A stretch of DNA of 64,000 nt from Candidatus Aminicenantota bacterium (GCA_014360005.1 JACIYI010000011.1:26462-90461), one strand, 5' to 3'; shown: positions 27,629 to 37,425, counted from the first letter of the stretch. Notes: a model not told the origin generated them from the sequence alone. Translations and numbers: made by a program.

Positions 27629-28729
27629 GTGGGTGAGCTGCGGCCGGTGACCAGGTTATTTCGGGCTCAAGTTATAAATATTAAAAGCTTTAGAACCCAT
27701 CTCGTCTCCCTGGCCTTGTTTGGCTTATGTTTCACTGTGGGGGCAGCTACCTTATCATATTCTCAGCCCAGGCCACCCGCTAAAGACCGGGGGAGCCTGG
27801 TCTTTTCCCTGGAAAATGATGTCTGGCTCAAACAGGATGAAGGCTATACCAACGGTGTCCAGCTGATGTGGGTAACTCCCGAGCTCAGCCAGGACACCAG
27901 GTCTTCTTTTTTACGGCAGCTGGCCAGGCTGAACCGGAAGCTTCTGGGCGGCGGGGAAAAGAGTTCGGTTGAGTCCTTTAAGACAAGGGCCAGCCTGTCT
28001 CTGGTCCAGGGGATGTTCACCCCTGAAAACCTCACGGAAACCAATTTGATCCCCGATGACCGTCCTTATGCCGGCCTACTGTATGCGGCCCTGGGGCTGG
28101 TCAAACTGGGGCCGGCCCACCAGGATTCAGCCGGCCTGGCCCTGGGGGTGGTGGGTCCGCTGTCCCTGGCTGGGGCCATCCAGCGCTGGTTGCATAAGAC
28201 CTACGGCTGGACCTATCCCGCAGGCTGGGAGAATCAGCTCAAGAATGAGCCGGTGCTGGAACTGTGGTTTAACCGTCTCTGGACCCTGGTCCCGCCCCGG
28301 GTTTCTTTCCATGGGCTGCAGCCGGTGGTCAAGGTCGGAGTCGGGGTCCAGGCCGGTAACCTGTTGATAGCTTCTTCGGCCGGGCTGGACCTGAAGCTCG
28401 GCTTCAACCTGGAGCCGCAGCAGGATACTTTTACCGGCGCTCCGCTTTTTAACCATTTCTTTGCCGGACGGGCCACCAGAACCTCCATTTATGCTTTTGC
28501 CAGGCTGGAAGGGCGGGTCATCGCCAGGAATCTGCTGCTCCAGGGCAATACCTTCCAGGATAGCCACGGGGTGGATATCTATCCTTTGTATGGACAATTT
28601 TCCACTGGCCTGGGCTATCAATCGGAGCAGGCCGGGGTACTACTTTATTTTGTGATGAGAACCAGGGAATTTATCGGTCAGAAATACCGGGAACCCTATT
28701 TCGGTTTGACCTTTTCTTTCAACCTGTGA
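27629..28729 (+). CDS. LpxR-like outer-membrane lipid A 3-O-deacylase (DUF2219)
   Basis: 366 residues with an N-terminal signal (ending LSYSQ). LpxR family hallmarks occur in order: SLENDVWLKQDEGYTNGVQL with the catalytic-type Asn-Asp pair, DDRPYAGLLYAALGL, LALGVVGPLS, and the region QRWLHKTYGWTYPAGWENQL with the expected His and Glu. The C-terminus GLTFSFNL suits a 12-strand barrel. Known LpxR removes the 3'-acyloxyacyl group from lipid A. It starts with GTG and no ribosome site was seen, so the start is uncertain. Neighbouring PlsC-like and LpxR genes both concern lipids. Confidence 0.85.
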   Translation: MGELRPVTRLFRAQVINIKSFRTHLVSLALFGLCFTVGAATLSYSQPRPPAKDRGSLVFSLENDVWLKQDEGYTNGVQLMWVTPELSQDTRSSFLRQLARLNRKLLGGGEKSSVESFKTRASLSLVQGMFTPENLTETNLIPDDRPYAGLLYAALGLVKLGPAHQDSAGLALGVVGPLSLAGAIQRWLHKTYGWTYPAGWENQLKNEPVLELWFNRLWTLVPPRVSFHGLQPVVKVGVGVQAGNLLIASSAGLDLKLGFNLEPQQDTFTGAPLFNHFFAGRATRTSIYAFARLEGRVIARNLLLQGNTFQDSHGVDIYPLYGQFSTGLGYQSEQAGVLLYFVMRTREFIGQKYREPYFGLTFSFNL

Positions 28730-28757
28730 AATATTGGAGGCGGTTGTCAGGAGAAAC

Positions 28758-29375
28758 ATGAGTTTGAAAAAAATCGCTGTTTTCTGCGGTTCGCAAACGG
28801 GGCGGAACGAAATCTATGCCCGAAAAGCCAGGGAGCTGGCCAGAGTGCTGGCGGCTCGTGAGCTGGACCTGGTTTTCGGTGGCGGGGGCATCGGGCTGAT
28901 GAAAGAAGTGGCCGAAGAAATGCTGGCTGCTGGCGGCCGGGTGATTGGAGTCATACCCGAAAACCTGCTGGAACGCAACCTGGGTTTTCCCGGCTTGTCG
29001 GAGATGATAGTGGTTAAGGACATGCACCAGCGAAAAGCCACGGTGGTCAGGATGGCCGATGGCTTTATCGCTCTCCCCGGTGGCTGGGGGACCCTGGAAG
29101 AAATCTTTGAGGTCCTGACCTGGGCTCAGCTCGGCTATCATGGCAAACCCTGTGCTTTCCTGAATGTGGCCGGGTATTTCGACCCGCTGCTGGAATTTAT
29201 CAACCAGGCCGTGAGCCAGGGTTTTCTCCTGCCCCAGCACCTGAAGATGTTCACCATGAGCGATGACCCGGCCCGGATTTTGAATTTCATGGAAGGCTAC
29301 CGGCCGCCGCTGATTTTGGATGCCATCTGGGGCCTTAATCCCGATGACCTGAAAAATTCAGAAGAAAAAGATTAG
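28758..29375 (+). CDS. LOG family nucleoside-monophosphate phosphoribohydrolase (TIGR00730)
   Basis: 205 residues. Clear LOG motifs: IAVFCGSQTG, LVFGGGGIGLMKEVAEEM, and the signature PGGWGTLEEIFEVLTW, with the catalytic Arg in HQRKATVVRMADG. The enzyme releases a base from nucleoside 5'-monophosphates, including cytokinin-type nucleotides. The start at 28758 is chosen for AGGAGAAAC just upstream. It is convergent with the amino-acid permease gene. Confidence 0.92.
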   Translation: MSLKKIAVFCGSQTGRNEIYARKARELARVLAARELDLVFGGGGIGLMKEVAEEMLAAGGRVIGVIPENLLERNLGFPGLSEMIVVKDMHQRKATVVRMADGFIALPGGWGTLEEIFEVLTWAQLGYHGKPCAFLNVAGYFDPLLEFINQAVSQGFLLPQHLKMFTMSDDPARILNFMEGYRPPLILDAIWGLNPDDLKNSEEKD

Positions 29376-29405
29376 AACGGAGGCTATCCGGTCGTTTTTC
29401 CGGGC

Positions 29406-30743
29406 TCAACCTTCAGGTTTCGAGCGGGTCAGGCGGCGCATGGTCAGGTAAAGGGGGAAACCCAGCAGCAGGAAAATTGAACCCAGCAGGGCCTGACGGG
29501 GCTGGGAAACCAGGACATTGACGGTGATGGTGAGCAGGAAAAAAATAAACAGGGCTGGCAACACCGGGTAAAGAGGCATCCGGAAGCCACTGTAACTTTC
29601 CGATTTTTTCCGGGCTCTGGCCCTCAGGACAAAGATGGTCGAAGCCACCACGGCAATTCCCAGGCTGTCCAGGAACATCACGTAGTTGACGATGTTTTCA
29701 AAAGTTCTGAGGAAAGCCAGGCTAAGCAGCATGAAGGCTCCCAGGAACAGCAGGCCAAATTCCTGGACCTGGGTTTTGGGGTTGACTTTCTTGAAGATGG
29801 CCGGCAAGGTGCGGTCCTCAGCCATGGCCAGGTAGGTGCGGGGAAGCTGCATCAGGATGGCGTTGAGAAAACCCAGGGCCGACAGGAAAATCGCCAGCGA
29901 AACAAATTTATGGCCGGCCCCGCCGAAGACCACCCGAGCGGTTTCGGCCGCTACCAGCTTGGCTTCCGACATTCCTGGGATTCCCAGAACCCGCCAGTAG
30001 GCCAGATTGATTAGCAAGTAGCAGCCAATCACAATCAGCATGCCGGAAATTACGGCCCGGGGCAGGTTTTTGCTGGAATCCTTGAGGTCAGCCCCGAGGT
30101 TGATGGTTTGCTGGTAACCGCCGTAGCTGAAAAATACTGAGATAAAACCCAGCCCCAGCGCCAGCCACCAGGGATTCTCAAGCGGCAGCGAAGAGGCGGT
30201 CAGGGCCGGGCTGCTCTGGCGGCTGAAAAGCCCGGCTGCGGCCAGGACGGCAATCAGTATAATTTTGGACAGGCTGAGAATATTCTGGGTTCGGGCGCCC
30301 GATTTTATGCCGATGTAGTTCAGGACCACCAGGACCACCACCATGGAAAAAGCCAGAAACAGGATGTTCTGTCCGGTCCGGGCTTCTTCCGGCAGGATAA
30401 TGGGGGCCAGGTACTCGGCTCCGATCAGCGCTACCCCGGCTCCGCTGGCAGTGTTAATGATAAAGACGTTAGCCCAGTTGAGCAGGAAAGCCAGCAGCGA
30501 ATTATAGCTTTCGGCTACCACCCGGTAATAGGAACCCGGGTGCGGGAAGCGGGCCCCGATTTCGGCAAAGGTCAGAGCTCCGACCAGGGTTATGAGGCCG
30601 CCGGCTATCCAGGCAGTAAAAAAGAGAAGAGGGGTGCGGGTGGCCGAGGCTACCATGGCCGGGGTCCGGAAAATGCCGATGCCGATGACCAGGCTGACCA
30701 CAATCATAGTCACATCAAAGGAATTAAGTCTGGCCTTGATCAT
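29406..30743 (-). CDS. APC superfamily amino-acid permease
   Basis: 445 residues with 12 predicted membrane segments. The first unwound helix has VSLVIGIGIFRTPAMVA, the APC substrate site; FAEIGARFPHPGSYYRVVAE follows, as in LAT-type exchangers. The C-terminal helices are of normal length. Probable substrate: amino acids, in line with the peptide-degrading genes of the window. It is transcribed alone. Confidence 0.9.
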   Translation of the reverse strand: MIKARLNSFDVTMIVVSLVIGIGIFRTPAMVASATRTPLLFFTAWIAGGLITLVGALTFAEIGARFPHPGSYYRVVAESYNSLLAFLLNWANVFIINTASGAGVALIGAEYLAPIILPEEARTGQNILFLAFSMVVVLVVLNYIGIKSGARTQNILSLSKIILIAVLAAAGLFSRQSSPALTASSLPLENPWWLALGLGFISVFFSYGGYQQTINLGADLKDSSKNLPRAVISGMLIVIGCYLLINLAYWRVLGIPGMSEAKLVAAETARVVFGGAGHKFVSLAIFLSALGFLNAILMQLPRTYLAMAEDRTLPAIFKKVNPKTQVQEFGLLFLGAFMLLSLAFLRTFENIVNYVMFLDSLGIAVVASTIFVLRARARKKSESYSGFRMPLYPVLPALFIFFLLTITVNVLVSQPRQALLGSIFLLLGFPLYLTMRRLTRSKPEG

Positions 30744-30955
30744 AAGTTCTTACCTCTGTGGTGAACAAGAAAAGTTTTCTTTGATGATTAAGGAATGAAT
30801 GATTAAGCTTTGGTTTGGAAAATTTTCGCCAAACATCAGCTTTGATTATCTTCATCTTTTAAAATAAAAACAATTAGTTTATTCAAGAATATTTAGGAAG
30901 GTAATTAATAAAAGGGCTGAGCAGGCCATTAATAATTTATTTAACTCTTTGCTAG

Positions 30956-32386
30956 TCAGTCGTTATAAATATCAACTTTGAATAAATTGGTACTGCCTAG
31001 TATTCCGGTGTGAGTACCACAGGTTATAAAGTAAATGTCAGATGGCCGTAAAAATCCAGCTTCTTCCGCTATTCTGGGACCTTTCCTCAGAATTTCATCA
31101 ACTGATTTGAAACGTTTTACCAGAAAGGGGAATACTCCCCAGGTAAGGTTTAAAAAACGCAGAGTCTCCCGTCGTGGAGTCAAGGCAAAGATCGGCAACC
31201 CTGGACGATATTTGGAAATAATTGCTGCTGTCCGTCCAGTTTCTGTAGCAGTGAGAATGAGACTGGCTTTTACTCTGGAAGCAGTATTCTTAATGGAATA
31301 AGAAATGGCTTCGGGAATAGAAATTTCAGCCGGCTCAATGATCTGACTCATAAGGCTTTTAAAAATCTCGCTATTTTCTGTTTCATAAATTATTTTCCTC
31401 ATCATCTTTACTGATTCGACCGGATAATTACCCACGGCGGTTTCATTGGAAAGCATAACCGCATCAGTCCCATCCAGAATGGCATTAGCGATATCGTTAA
31501 CTTCCGCTCTGGTAGGAACTGGATTTTTTATCATAGAATTCAACATCTGAGTTGCAGTAATAACGGGTTTTCCCTGGGCTCTGGCCAGAGCAATTATTTT
31601 CTTCTGAATGATTGGAACCTTTTCCACAGGCAGTTCAACTCCCAAATCTCCTCTAGCCACCATCAGCGCTTCAGCTTCTGTAACGATTTCTTCCAGATTC
31701 TGGACTGCCTCCCACTTTTCTATTTTAGCCACGACCGGGACCCTTTTTCCCGTAGACCTCATGAATTCTTTAAAATGGTGCAAATCGTCTCGAGATTTAA
31801 CAAAAGAAAGTCCAATTAAATCCACTCCGTTTTCCAGACCGAAAACCAGATCCTGCTTATCTTTTTCAGTAAAGGCTCGTAGAGAAAGTTTGCTTTGGGG
31901 AAAATTTACTCCCTGATGGCTGGTTATTTCTCCCCCGGCTATTACTTCAGTAATTATTTCTCTTGAGGTACTCTTTTTAACTTTTAGCTTGATTAGTCCA
32001 TCATTGATAAAAATTAATTCTCCAGGTTTAATGTCTTCTATTATTTCTGGTGAGGTGATGGAGGCCTGCCTTTCATTGCCGTTTACCTTTTCAGCTTTTA
32101 TGACAAATTTTTGTCCTTTATTTAGCCTGACACTATTGCCAGCTATTTCTCCCAGTCGAATTTTTGGTCCCTGGAGGTCTTGCAAAATGGATACATCTTT
32201 TCCTACCTTTTTCGATAGTTTTCTTATATTTTTTATATTCTCCTGGTGTTCTTTGTAAGTACCATAGGAAAAATTTAGACGAAATACGTCAGCCCCAGCT
32301 CTAATTAAAGATTCAATAATTTCAGGTTGCTGGCTTTTTGGTCCAATAGTAACTATAATTTTTGCTTTTATAGTTTTGACTTTCAT
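30956..32386 (-). CDS. pyk: pyruvate kinase
   Basis: 476 residues, full length for the enzyme without the extra PEP-utiliser domain. Motifs in order: IVTIGPKSQQPEIIESL, ADVFRLNFSYG, ILQDLQGPKIRLG, VPVVAKIEKWEAVQNLEEI (catalytic Lys), MVARGDLGVELP, and DGTDAVMLSNETAVG. It converts phosphoenolpyruvate and ADP to pyruvate and ATP. AGAAGGAAGGAG gives a strong ribosome site. The gene is clearly more AT-rich than the genes on either side, with A/T-ending codons. Confidence 0.95.
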   Translation of the reverse strand: MKVKTIKAKIIVTIGPKSQQPEIIESLIRAGADVFRLNFSYGTYKEHQENIKNIRKLSKKVGKDVSILQDLQGPKIRLGEIAGNSVRLNKGQKFVIKAEKVNGNERQASITSPEIIEDIKPGELIFINDGLIKLKVKKSTSREIITEVIAGGEITSHQGVNFPQSKLSLRAFTEKDKQDLVFGLENGVDLIGLSFVKSRDDLHHFKEFMRSTGKRVPVVAKIEKWEAVQNLEEIVTEAEALMVARGDLGVELPVEKVPIIQKKIIALARAQGKPVITATQMLNSMIKNPVPTRAEVNDIANAILDGTDAVMLSNETAVGNYPVESVKMMRKIIYETENSEIFKSLMSQIIEPAEISIPEAISYSIKNTASRVKASLILTATETGRTAAIISKYRPGLPIFALTPRRETLRFLNLTWGVFPFLVKRFKSVDEILRKGPRIAEEAGFLRPSDIYFITCGTHTGILGSTNLFKVDIYND

Positions 32387-33066
32387 CTATTTTCTCCTTC
32401 CTTCTGATTTCTATGTAACCATCTTTTAATAATAGCATAAATTTATTAACCGGAGATGGATTATAATTTCTCTATCCGCTGGTGAGGATTTTAAATTTGG
32501 ATCGTTATTCTTTTATGAAAATTGGCTAAGGGCTCAAAACATGTAAGCGACAAATTTATTTTAAGAAATCAGTAATAGAAAGCTTATGATTTCAGAACAT
32601 AAAGTCAGTCGTTTGTTAAAAATTACACCTGAAAATCTTGATTCCCGGGGAAATAATTTAATCCAATTTTTTTGCCAGAGAACCTTTCAGAGAAAGAAAA
32701 TTTGCCGGCAAAAGGAGGTGCTCGTTTTTCTTTGCCGAAAAGAATGGTTGGATGAAAAGACTTTAACCAGCGCTGATGTAAAATGAAAAATTGATAAAGA
32801 ATTTAGATTTAAGACTTATAACGTTCCTGCCGAACATAGCGGTTTGATTGATTTCTTTTGGTAGATTTCATCATTTGTCAATTAAAAGAGTATTTAAAAG
32901 ACTCTGTTTCTCGTCCCAGAAAATTGAATTTTGCCGGGCACTGGCATTGTTTTAGCTGGAATATCTGGTTAATTTGGCTTAGAAGGAATTTGCTGTTTGG
33001 AAAGCAGGGGAAAAAACAAAAAGCAAACCAAAAGAAGTAAGAAGCCATAGCCGTGAGGTGAAAGGT
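32387..33066. other. AT-rich intergenic region with no supported gene
   Basis: 680 bp, very AT-rich. Two short plus-strand open frames (32586-32786 and 32858-33040) lack ribosome sites and protein-like composition. The promoter of the pyruvate kinase gene should lie near its left end, but no convincing -35/-10 pair was seen. Confidence 0.4.
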
Positions 33067-33465
33067 TCAGGAAAAAAGCTGAAAAATATCCCGCTTGCTC
33101 CACATAATAAAAATGGCCCAGAGACAGAAAAACAAGCTTGGCAGAACAATACTGAACTTAAAAAGCCCTGTCAGACCGGCTACTAACAAAACATCAAATA
33201 ACCACATGCCAGTACCAACCAAGGAAAAGATATAGCCAGTCTTTTTAAAGCGCAAAAGGCCAAAAGAACCGATGAGGAGAAATACCGACATCACCAGATC
33301 AGGCAGGGCAAAAGCATTGTAAAGGTTGTCAGGCACTGGCAGAGATTTAGGAAAGCGGTGAGCCAGCAGATGTCCTGTCCAGAAGGTTATGGTCATCAAA
33401 GCAACGAACAGGTTGATGATAGCAATGATTACTAAACCAAGGATAAATCTTTTTTCTTTATCCAT
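33067..33465 (-). CDS. small four-helix membrane protein
   Basis: 132 residues with four hydrophobic segments: LGLVIIAIINLFVALMTITF, a second around ALPDLVMSVFLLIGSFGLL, a third around GYIFSLVGTGMWLFDVLLVA, and a fourth around IVLPSLFFCLWAIFIMW. Short charged loops, basic at both ends. The ATG at 33465 follows AGAGGTG; an in-frame GTG two codons upstream is less likely. No family recognised. It shares the AT-rich composition of the pyruvate kinase stretch. Confidence 0.65.
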   Translation of the reverse strand: MDKEKRFILGLVIIAIINLFVALMTITFWTGHLLAHRFPKSLPVPDNLYNAFALPDLVMSVFLLIGSFGLLRFKKTGYIFSLVGTGMWLFDVLLVAGLTGLFKFSIVLPSLFFCLWAIFIMWSKRDIFQLFS

Positions 33466-33725
33466 AATCACCTCTTTTTATAAGATACAATATTTTACCC
33501 GGGTGATAAACTTGACGGGCAGCCTTCTGCTGATGGTTTTCTGATTTTTTTAACAAGCCTGATGCCTGACGGCACCAGGCATGATGGAGGTGAGAAGAAG
33601 AGGTAAATTTCTTAACAATTTATTAGACAATTTTTGGCCTGATCTCTTTGATAATGTTTATAATATTTATTCCTGGTAAGTGCTTGTATTTTATAGTGAA
33701 ATATTTGTGCTTCAGTTTTGAAGTT

Positions 33726-34475
33726 TTATTGTTTCTGATTAAGGCTGGGATCCAGACCCTTATTGAAGACAGCCGTCAGGAAGCGGCGGTCGCGCTCGGA
33801 CAGGGCCAGCCGGCCGAACAGGTCATAGAGCAGGTCAGTCACGTGCTGCCGGTTGGTCTCATGCAGGAAGCCGCGTTTTTCCAGTTTTTTCAAGATAAGC
33901 TCAATACAGTCTGTTTGTTCTTTGCGGGGAATGGGCGGGGGCAGCTGAGAAATCAGGTTGGTAGCGGATTCTCGAAACAGCGTGTAAAGCGTAATCAACA
34001 CCGCCGCCGCTAAGTTGTAAGAAGGCTGGCGGCCGACCTGGGGAATGTGAAACACAAAGTTAACCTGCCGCAACTCAGTATCACTTAAGCCGGTCCTTTC
34101 ATTCCCGAAAACCAGGCCTATTTTTGTCTCCGGTGAATAGCTCTTTATTCTGGAAACAGCTTCGTCTATGGTGATCACCTTAAAAGCTTTCCGCAAACGC
34201 ACAGTTGAACCAAAAACCAGGTTGAGGTCAGAAACAGCTTCGGCAAGGGAGCTATAAAACGCAGCTTTTTTCAAAATGTCGGTTGAATGAACAGCCGTTC
34301 TCAGAGCCTCAGCTGTTAATTCATTCTTTCCCACCACCCTCAGCCGGCTGAAACCCGTATTTTTCATGGCCCTGGCTACCAGGCCAATGTTTTCCTGGTT
34401 TTCCGGGTGGCTCAGGATGACCGTAAAGCGGGCGCGGTTGAGACGGTCTTCCGGTAGCAAATAAGGAAGTTTCAT
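33726..34475 (-). CDS. TrmJ-like SPOUT RNA methyltransferase
   Basis: 249 residues. SPOUT knot motifs: VILSHPENQENIGLVARAMK, LVFGNERTGLSD, and HIPQVGRQPSYNLAAAV. The layout matches TrmJ/TrmH enzymes that methylate the 2'-O of tRNA at position 32, but the exact target cannot be read from sequence. The C-terminal helices (about 80 residues) are also TrmJ-like. A TATAAT lies only 6 bp before the ATG (34482-34487), so the message may be leaderless. Confidence 0.87.
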   Translation of the reverse strand: MKLPYLLPEDRLNRARFTVILSHPENQENIGLVARAMKNTGFSRLRVVGKNELTAEALRTAVHSTDILKKAAFYSSLAEAVSDLNLVFGSTVRLRKAFKVITIDEAVSRIKSYSPETKIGLVFGNERTGLSDTELRQVNFVFHIPQVGRQPSYNLAAAVLITLYTLFRESATNLISQLPPPIPRKEQTDCIELILKKLEKRGFLHETNRQHVTDLLYDLFGRLALSERDRRFLTAVFNKGLDPSLNQKQ

Positions 34476-34690
34476 GCCTGAATTATATCTTAACTGATTT
34501 TAAGAGAGAAATAGTTGGAGATAAAAATTCCGGGCAGGGCTCAAATTGAGCTGTCTGGAGTCGGCCCCGATTTCTTTATGGGCCGTTTTCATTCTCAGGG
34601 CCGGGCGGTATAAACGGTGGTAGCAGCTAGCTCTGTTGTCTCAGTCAGCTGGTTTCTCAGAACTTCCGGGAGTGTTCGCCGGAAGCCAGG

Positions 34691-35890
34691 TCATTTTAAG
34701 GGCTGGCGGCTTAACTCGCGGACGGCCTTTTCAATCCGGTTCAGGGCTTCAACCAGGGTGGCCCGGGGGCAGGCCATATTCATCCGTTCAAATCCTTCCA
34801 GCTCCGGGCCGAAGACCGGTCCTTCGTCAAAATAAACCCGGGCTTTTTTCAGAAAAAATTCGTTCAGCTCTTTCTGGGGCAGGCCCAGAGCCCGGCAGTC
34901 CAGCAGGGCCAGGTAGGTTCCTTCAGGCTTAAGAAATTTTATTTGAGGAATGCGCTCTTCAAAGTAGCGCTGAGCATAATCCATGTTGCCTTCAAGGTAT
35001 TCCACCAGCTGGTCCAGCCAGGCGGCGCCGTGGGTGTAGGCAACTTCCAGGGCCACCAGGCCAAAGATGTTGTTGACTGTTAGCCCGAGGTTGTCAAGCT
35101 GGGTCTTATAAAGGTTGAGCAGTCTCTGGTTGGGAATTATAACCACCGAGGTGGTCAGCCCGGCCAGGTTGAAGGCTTTGCTGGGAGCAGTCAGGGTAAC
35201 GGTCCGGGCGGCTACCTCAGGCGAAAGTGAGGCGATGGGAACATGTTTGTGTCCTTTATAAACGTGCTCGGCATGAATTTCATCCGAAACAATGAGGAGG
35301 TCGTGCTTCAGGCAGATTTCGGCCAGCTTCTCCAGCTCTTCCCGTCTCCAGACCCGGCCCACGGGATTATGGGGTGAGCACAGGATTAACATCCTGGTCC
35401 GCCGGTCAATTTTATTCTTGAGGTCTTCCAGGTTCATCCTCCAGGTGCCGTTTTCAAAAAGGAGCGGGTTGCGCACCACCCGGCGGCCGTTGTTTTCCAC
35501 GGCTGAGAAAAATGGATAATAAACCGGGCTCTGGACTATGATCTTGTCGCCCGGGGAAGTAAAAGTCTGGACGCAGATGTTTAAGGCCGGCACCACCCCG
35601 TGGCATCTGGACAGCCATTCCCGTTTTATCTCCCAGTTATGGCGGGCCTGCATCCAGTTAATGATGGAGGTCCAGAAGGAGCGAGGAATGAAAGGATAGC
35701 CATAGGCTCCGTGCTCGGCTCTTTTTTTAACAGCTTCTACCACTTCAGGCGGGGCTGGAAAGTCCATATCAGCCACCCACATCGGGATAACATCAGGCAC
35801 TCCCAGGACCTGCTCGCAAAAATCCCACTTGAGAGAACAGGTGTTGCGCCGGTCGAGACCGCTGTCGAAATCATATCTTTTTTCGTTCAT
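34691..35890 (-). CDS. PatB/MalY family PLP-dependent C-S lyase (cystathionine beta-lyase type)
   Basis: 399 residues, fold-type I aminotransferase-like. PatB family start: MNEKRYDFDSGLDRRNTCSLKW, then VIPMWVADMDFPAPPEVVEA. The PLP-binding Lys sits in TLTAPSKAFNLAGL. SPVYYPFF and ILCSPHNPVGRVW line the cofactor site. It cleaves cystathionine or cysteine-like substrates to a thiol, pyruvate and ammonia. It is transcribed alone. Confidence 0.92.
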   Translation of the reverse strand: MNEKRYDFDSGLDRRNTCSLKWDFCEQVLGVPDVIPMWVADMDFPAPPEVVEAVKKRAEHGAYGYPFIPRSFWTSIINWMQARHNWEIKREWLSRCHGVVPALNICVQTFTSPGDKIIVQSPVYYPFFSAVENNGRRVVRNPLLFENGTWRMNLEDLKNKIDRRTRMLILCSPHNPVGRVWRREELEKLAEICLKHDLLIVSDEIHAEHVYKGHKHVPIASLSPEVAARTVTLTAPSKAFNLAGLTTSVVIIPNQRLLNLYKTQLDNLGLTVNNIFGLVALEVAYTHGAAWLDQLVEYLEGNMDYAQRYFEERIPQIKFLKPEGTYLALLDCRALGLPQKELNEFFLKKARVYFDEGPVFGPELEGFERMNMACPRATLVEALNRIEKAVRELSRQPLK

Positions 35891-36443
35891 TTTTCTAGCC
35901 TCGGAAGTTTTTGATTCCGTTTGCTCTCATCTTCAAATTTCAGTCGGATAAATACCCTGCTAAATCTTCAGGTAAATATGGAGTGATTAAAACTCCAGCT
36001 CTTTTCTGGACTCAGGTTGAAGATAAAGTTTAGTCAAGAAAGGCGGGAAAAGCAAGCCGATCCGGGATGATGGCAACCAGGGAATGTTGTCTCTGACCCG
36101 GTTAAGGGTTAAACTTTTATGAGGCTAACAGATAAGGTAGAGATAATTTTCAAATTTTGAGGCTCTTTCCACGCTTAAAAGCCTGCCCAAAAAATCAGCT
36201 GGCTTCTGGCCGACCTTTTATGAAATGAACAGTCAGACAGCAGCCTCTGTGCCGCATGAGAAAACCTAGATGAAAGTCTATTAATTGCTTCACGTAAGAA
36301 TCTATACGAAAATTTACCTCCTGGCTAATATCACCCCGATATTTAAGGGCTTTACCAGCCAGAGGGCAATATGATTTCGGTAGATTTTCTCGTGAGGCAA
36401 CGAATCAATTTCGCACAGATTTTAAGTGGGGCAATTCGGTTTC
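35891..36443. other. intergenic region upstream of the etf promoter
   Basis: No gene supported. CTGGCT near 36328 and AGCCAG near 36353 form a nested inverted repeat; its role is unknown. A plus-strand open frame from 36371 overlaps the etf gene and has no ribosome site. Confidence 0.4.
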
Positions 36444-36472
36444 TTGACATCTGCCTGAAGCTGGATTATATT
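36444..36472 (+). promoter_or_regulatory. sigma-70-type promoter of the etf operon
   Basis: Consensus TTGACA (36444-36449), 17 bp, TATATT (36467-36472). It gives a leader of about 135 nt before the EtfB start. Confidence 0.75.
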
Positions 36473-36496
36473 TCTCGGAAATTTGAAAAAGCGGCT

Positions 36497-36562
36497 ATTG
36501 CCCGGCAGGCCGGTGGCCCACACCATGGACAGGGCCCGGCTGAGAGAATGCCCCCGGGCAAT
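36497..36562 (+). promoter_or_regulatory. long stem-loop in the etf leader RNA
   Basis: Outer stem ATTGCCCGG (36497-36505) with CCGGGCAAT (36554-36562); inner stem CCG..GGCCC (36510-36519) with GGGCCCGG (36532-36539). No T run follows, so it is not a plain terminator. It matches no riboswitch I recognise. Confidence 0.5.
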
Positions 36563-36615
36563 AATTTAAATAAAAGCAGGTTCTGCGGGCATTTTAGCTA
36601 CCAGGAGGGAAGAAA

Positions 36616-37416
36616 GTGCAGGCTATTGTTTGTATCAAGCAGGTGCCGGATACTACGGAGGTCAAAATCGACCCGGAAAGAGGCACTCTCATCAGGGAAG
36701 GGGTACCCAGCATCATCAATCCCTTTGACACCTACGCCATTGAAGAGGCTTTACGCTGGAAAGAAAAGTTCGGAGGCAAGGTCACCGTCATCACCATGGG
36801 GCCGCCTCAGGCCCTGAGCGCTCTTAAAGAAGCGGTGGCCATGGGAGCGGATGAAGCTATTCTTTTAAGCGACCCGGCCTTTGCCGGCGCTGATACCTGG
36901 GCCACGGCTTATACCCTGGCCGCGGCCGTCAGGAAAATCGGCCAGTTCGACTTGATTTTCTGCGGCCGCCAGGCTATTGACGGCGATACCGGACAGACAG
37001 GTCCCGGCATTGCCACCCAGTTGCAGATTAACCAGTTGACCTATGTCTGCAAAATTAACAGCCTTGACCTTGAGAAAAAAAAGATTGAAGTGGAAAGGCT
37101 GGTAGAAGAAGGACGGGAAGTGGTGCAATCCAGCCTGCCCTGCCTGCTGACCGTGGTTAAGGACATCAACCAGCCCCGCTATCCAACCATCCTGGGCATC
37201 AGGCGTTCCCAGAAAATCCAGATCCCGACCTGGACGGCTAAAGACCTGGAAGTTGACCCGAAGCTGATCGGGCTGAACGGTTCTCCCACCAGGGTGGTGA
37301 AGATAGAGACACCCCCGGCCCGTCAGGGAAAGTGCCTGCTCATGCAGGCGGAATCAGTAGAACAGCAGGCCGACCTGCTGGCCGAAAAACTCATTGCCGA
37401 AAAGATAATTGTCTGA
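36616..37416 (+). CDS. etfB: electron transfer flavoprotein, beta subunit
   Basis: 266 residues. Starts with GTG after CCAGGAGGG. EtfB features: IVCIKQVPDTTEVKID, INPFDTYAIEEALRWKE, and the nucleotide-binding stretch FCGRQAIDGDTGQTGPGIA. It pairs with EtfA, 9 bp downstream, to form a flavin heterodimer that passes electrons between dehydrogenases, ferredoxin or quinone pools. The ferredoxin-fused partner suggests a low-potential, possibly bifurcating type. Confidence 0.95.
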   Translation: MQAIVCIKQVPDTTEVKIDPERGTLIREGVPSIINPFDTYAIEEALRWKEKFGGKVTVITMGPPQALSALKEAVAMGADEAILLSDPAFAGADTWATAYTLAAAVRKIGQFDLIFCGRQAIDGDTGQTGPGIATQLQINQLTYVCKINSLDLEKKKIEVERLVEEGREVVQSSLPCLLTVVKDINQPRYPTILGIRRSQKIQIPTWTAKDLEVDPKLIGLNGSPTRVVKIETPPARQGKCLLMQAESVEQQADLLAEKLIAEKIIV

Positions 37417-37425
37417 GGTGTGACC

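Noticed and set aside
32948..32962. TGGCATTGTTTTAGC, sigma-54-like spacing
   Set aside because: Three mismatches at conserved positions and no plus-strand gene downstream.
32586..33040. Two short plus-strand open frames in the AT-rich gap
   Set aside because: No ribosome site and no recognisable protein features.
33562..33582. ATGCCTG / CAGGCAT hairpin
   Set aside because: No T run in either direction and no adjacent gene it would obviously serve.
36371..36817. 148-residue open frame upstream of etfB
   Set aside because: It overlaps etfB by 200 bp in another frame, has no ribosome site, and spans the promoter and leader hairpin.
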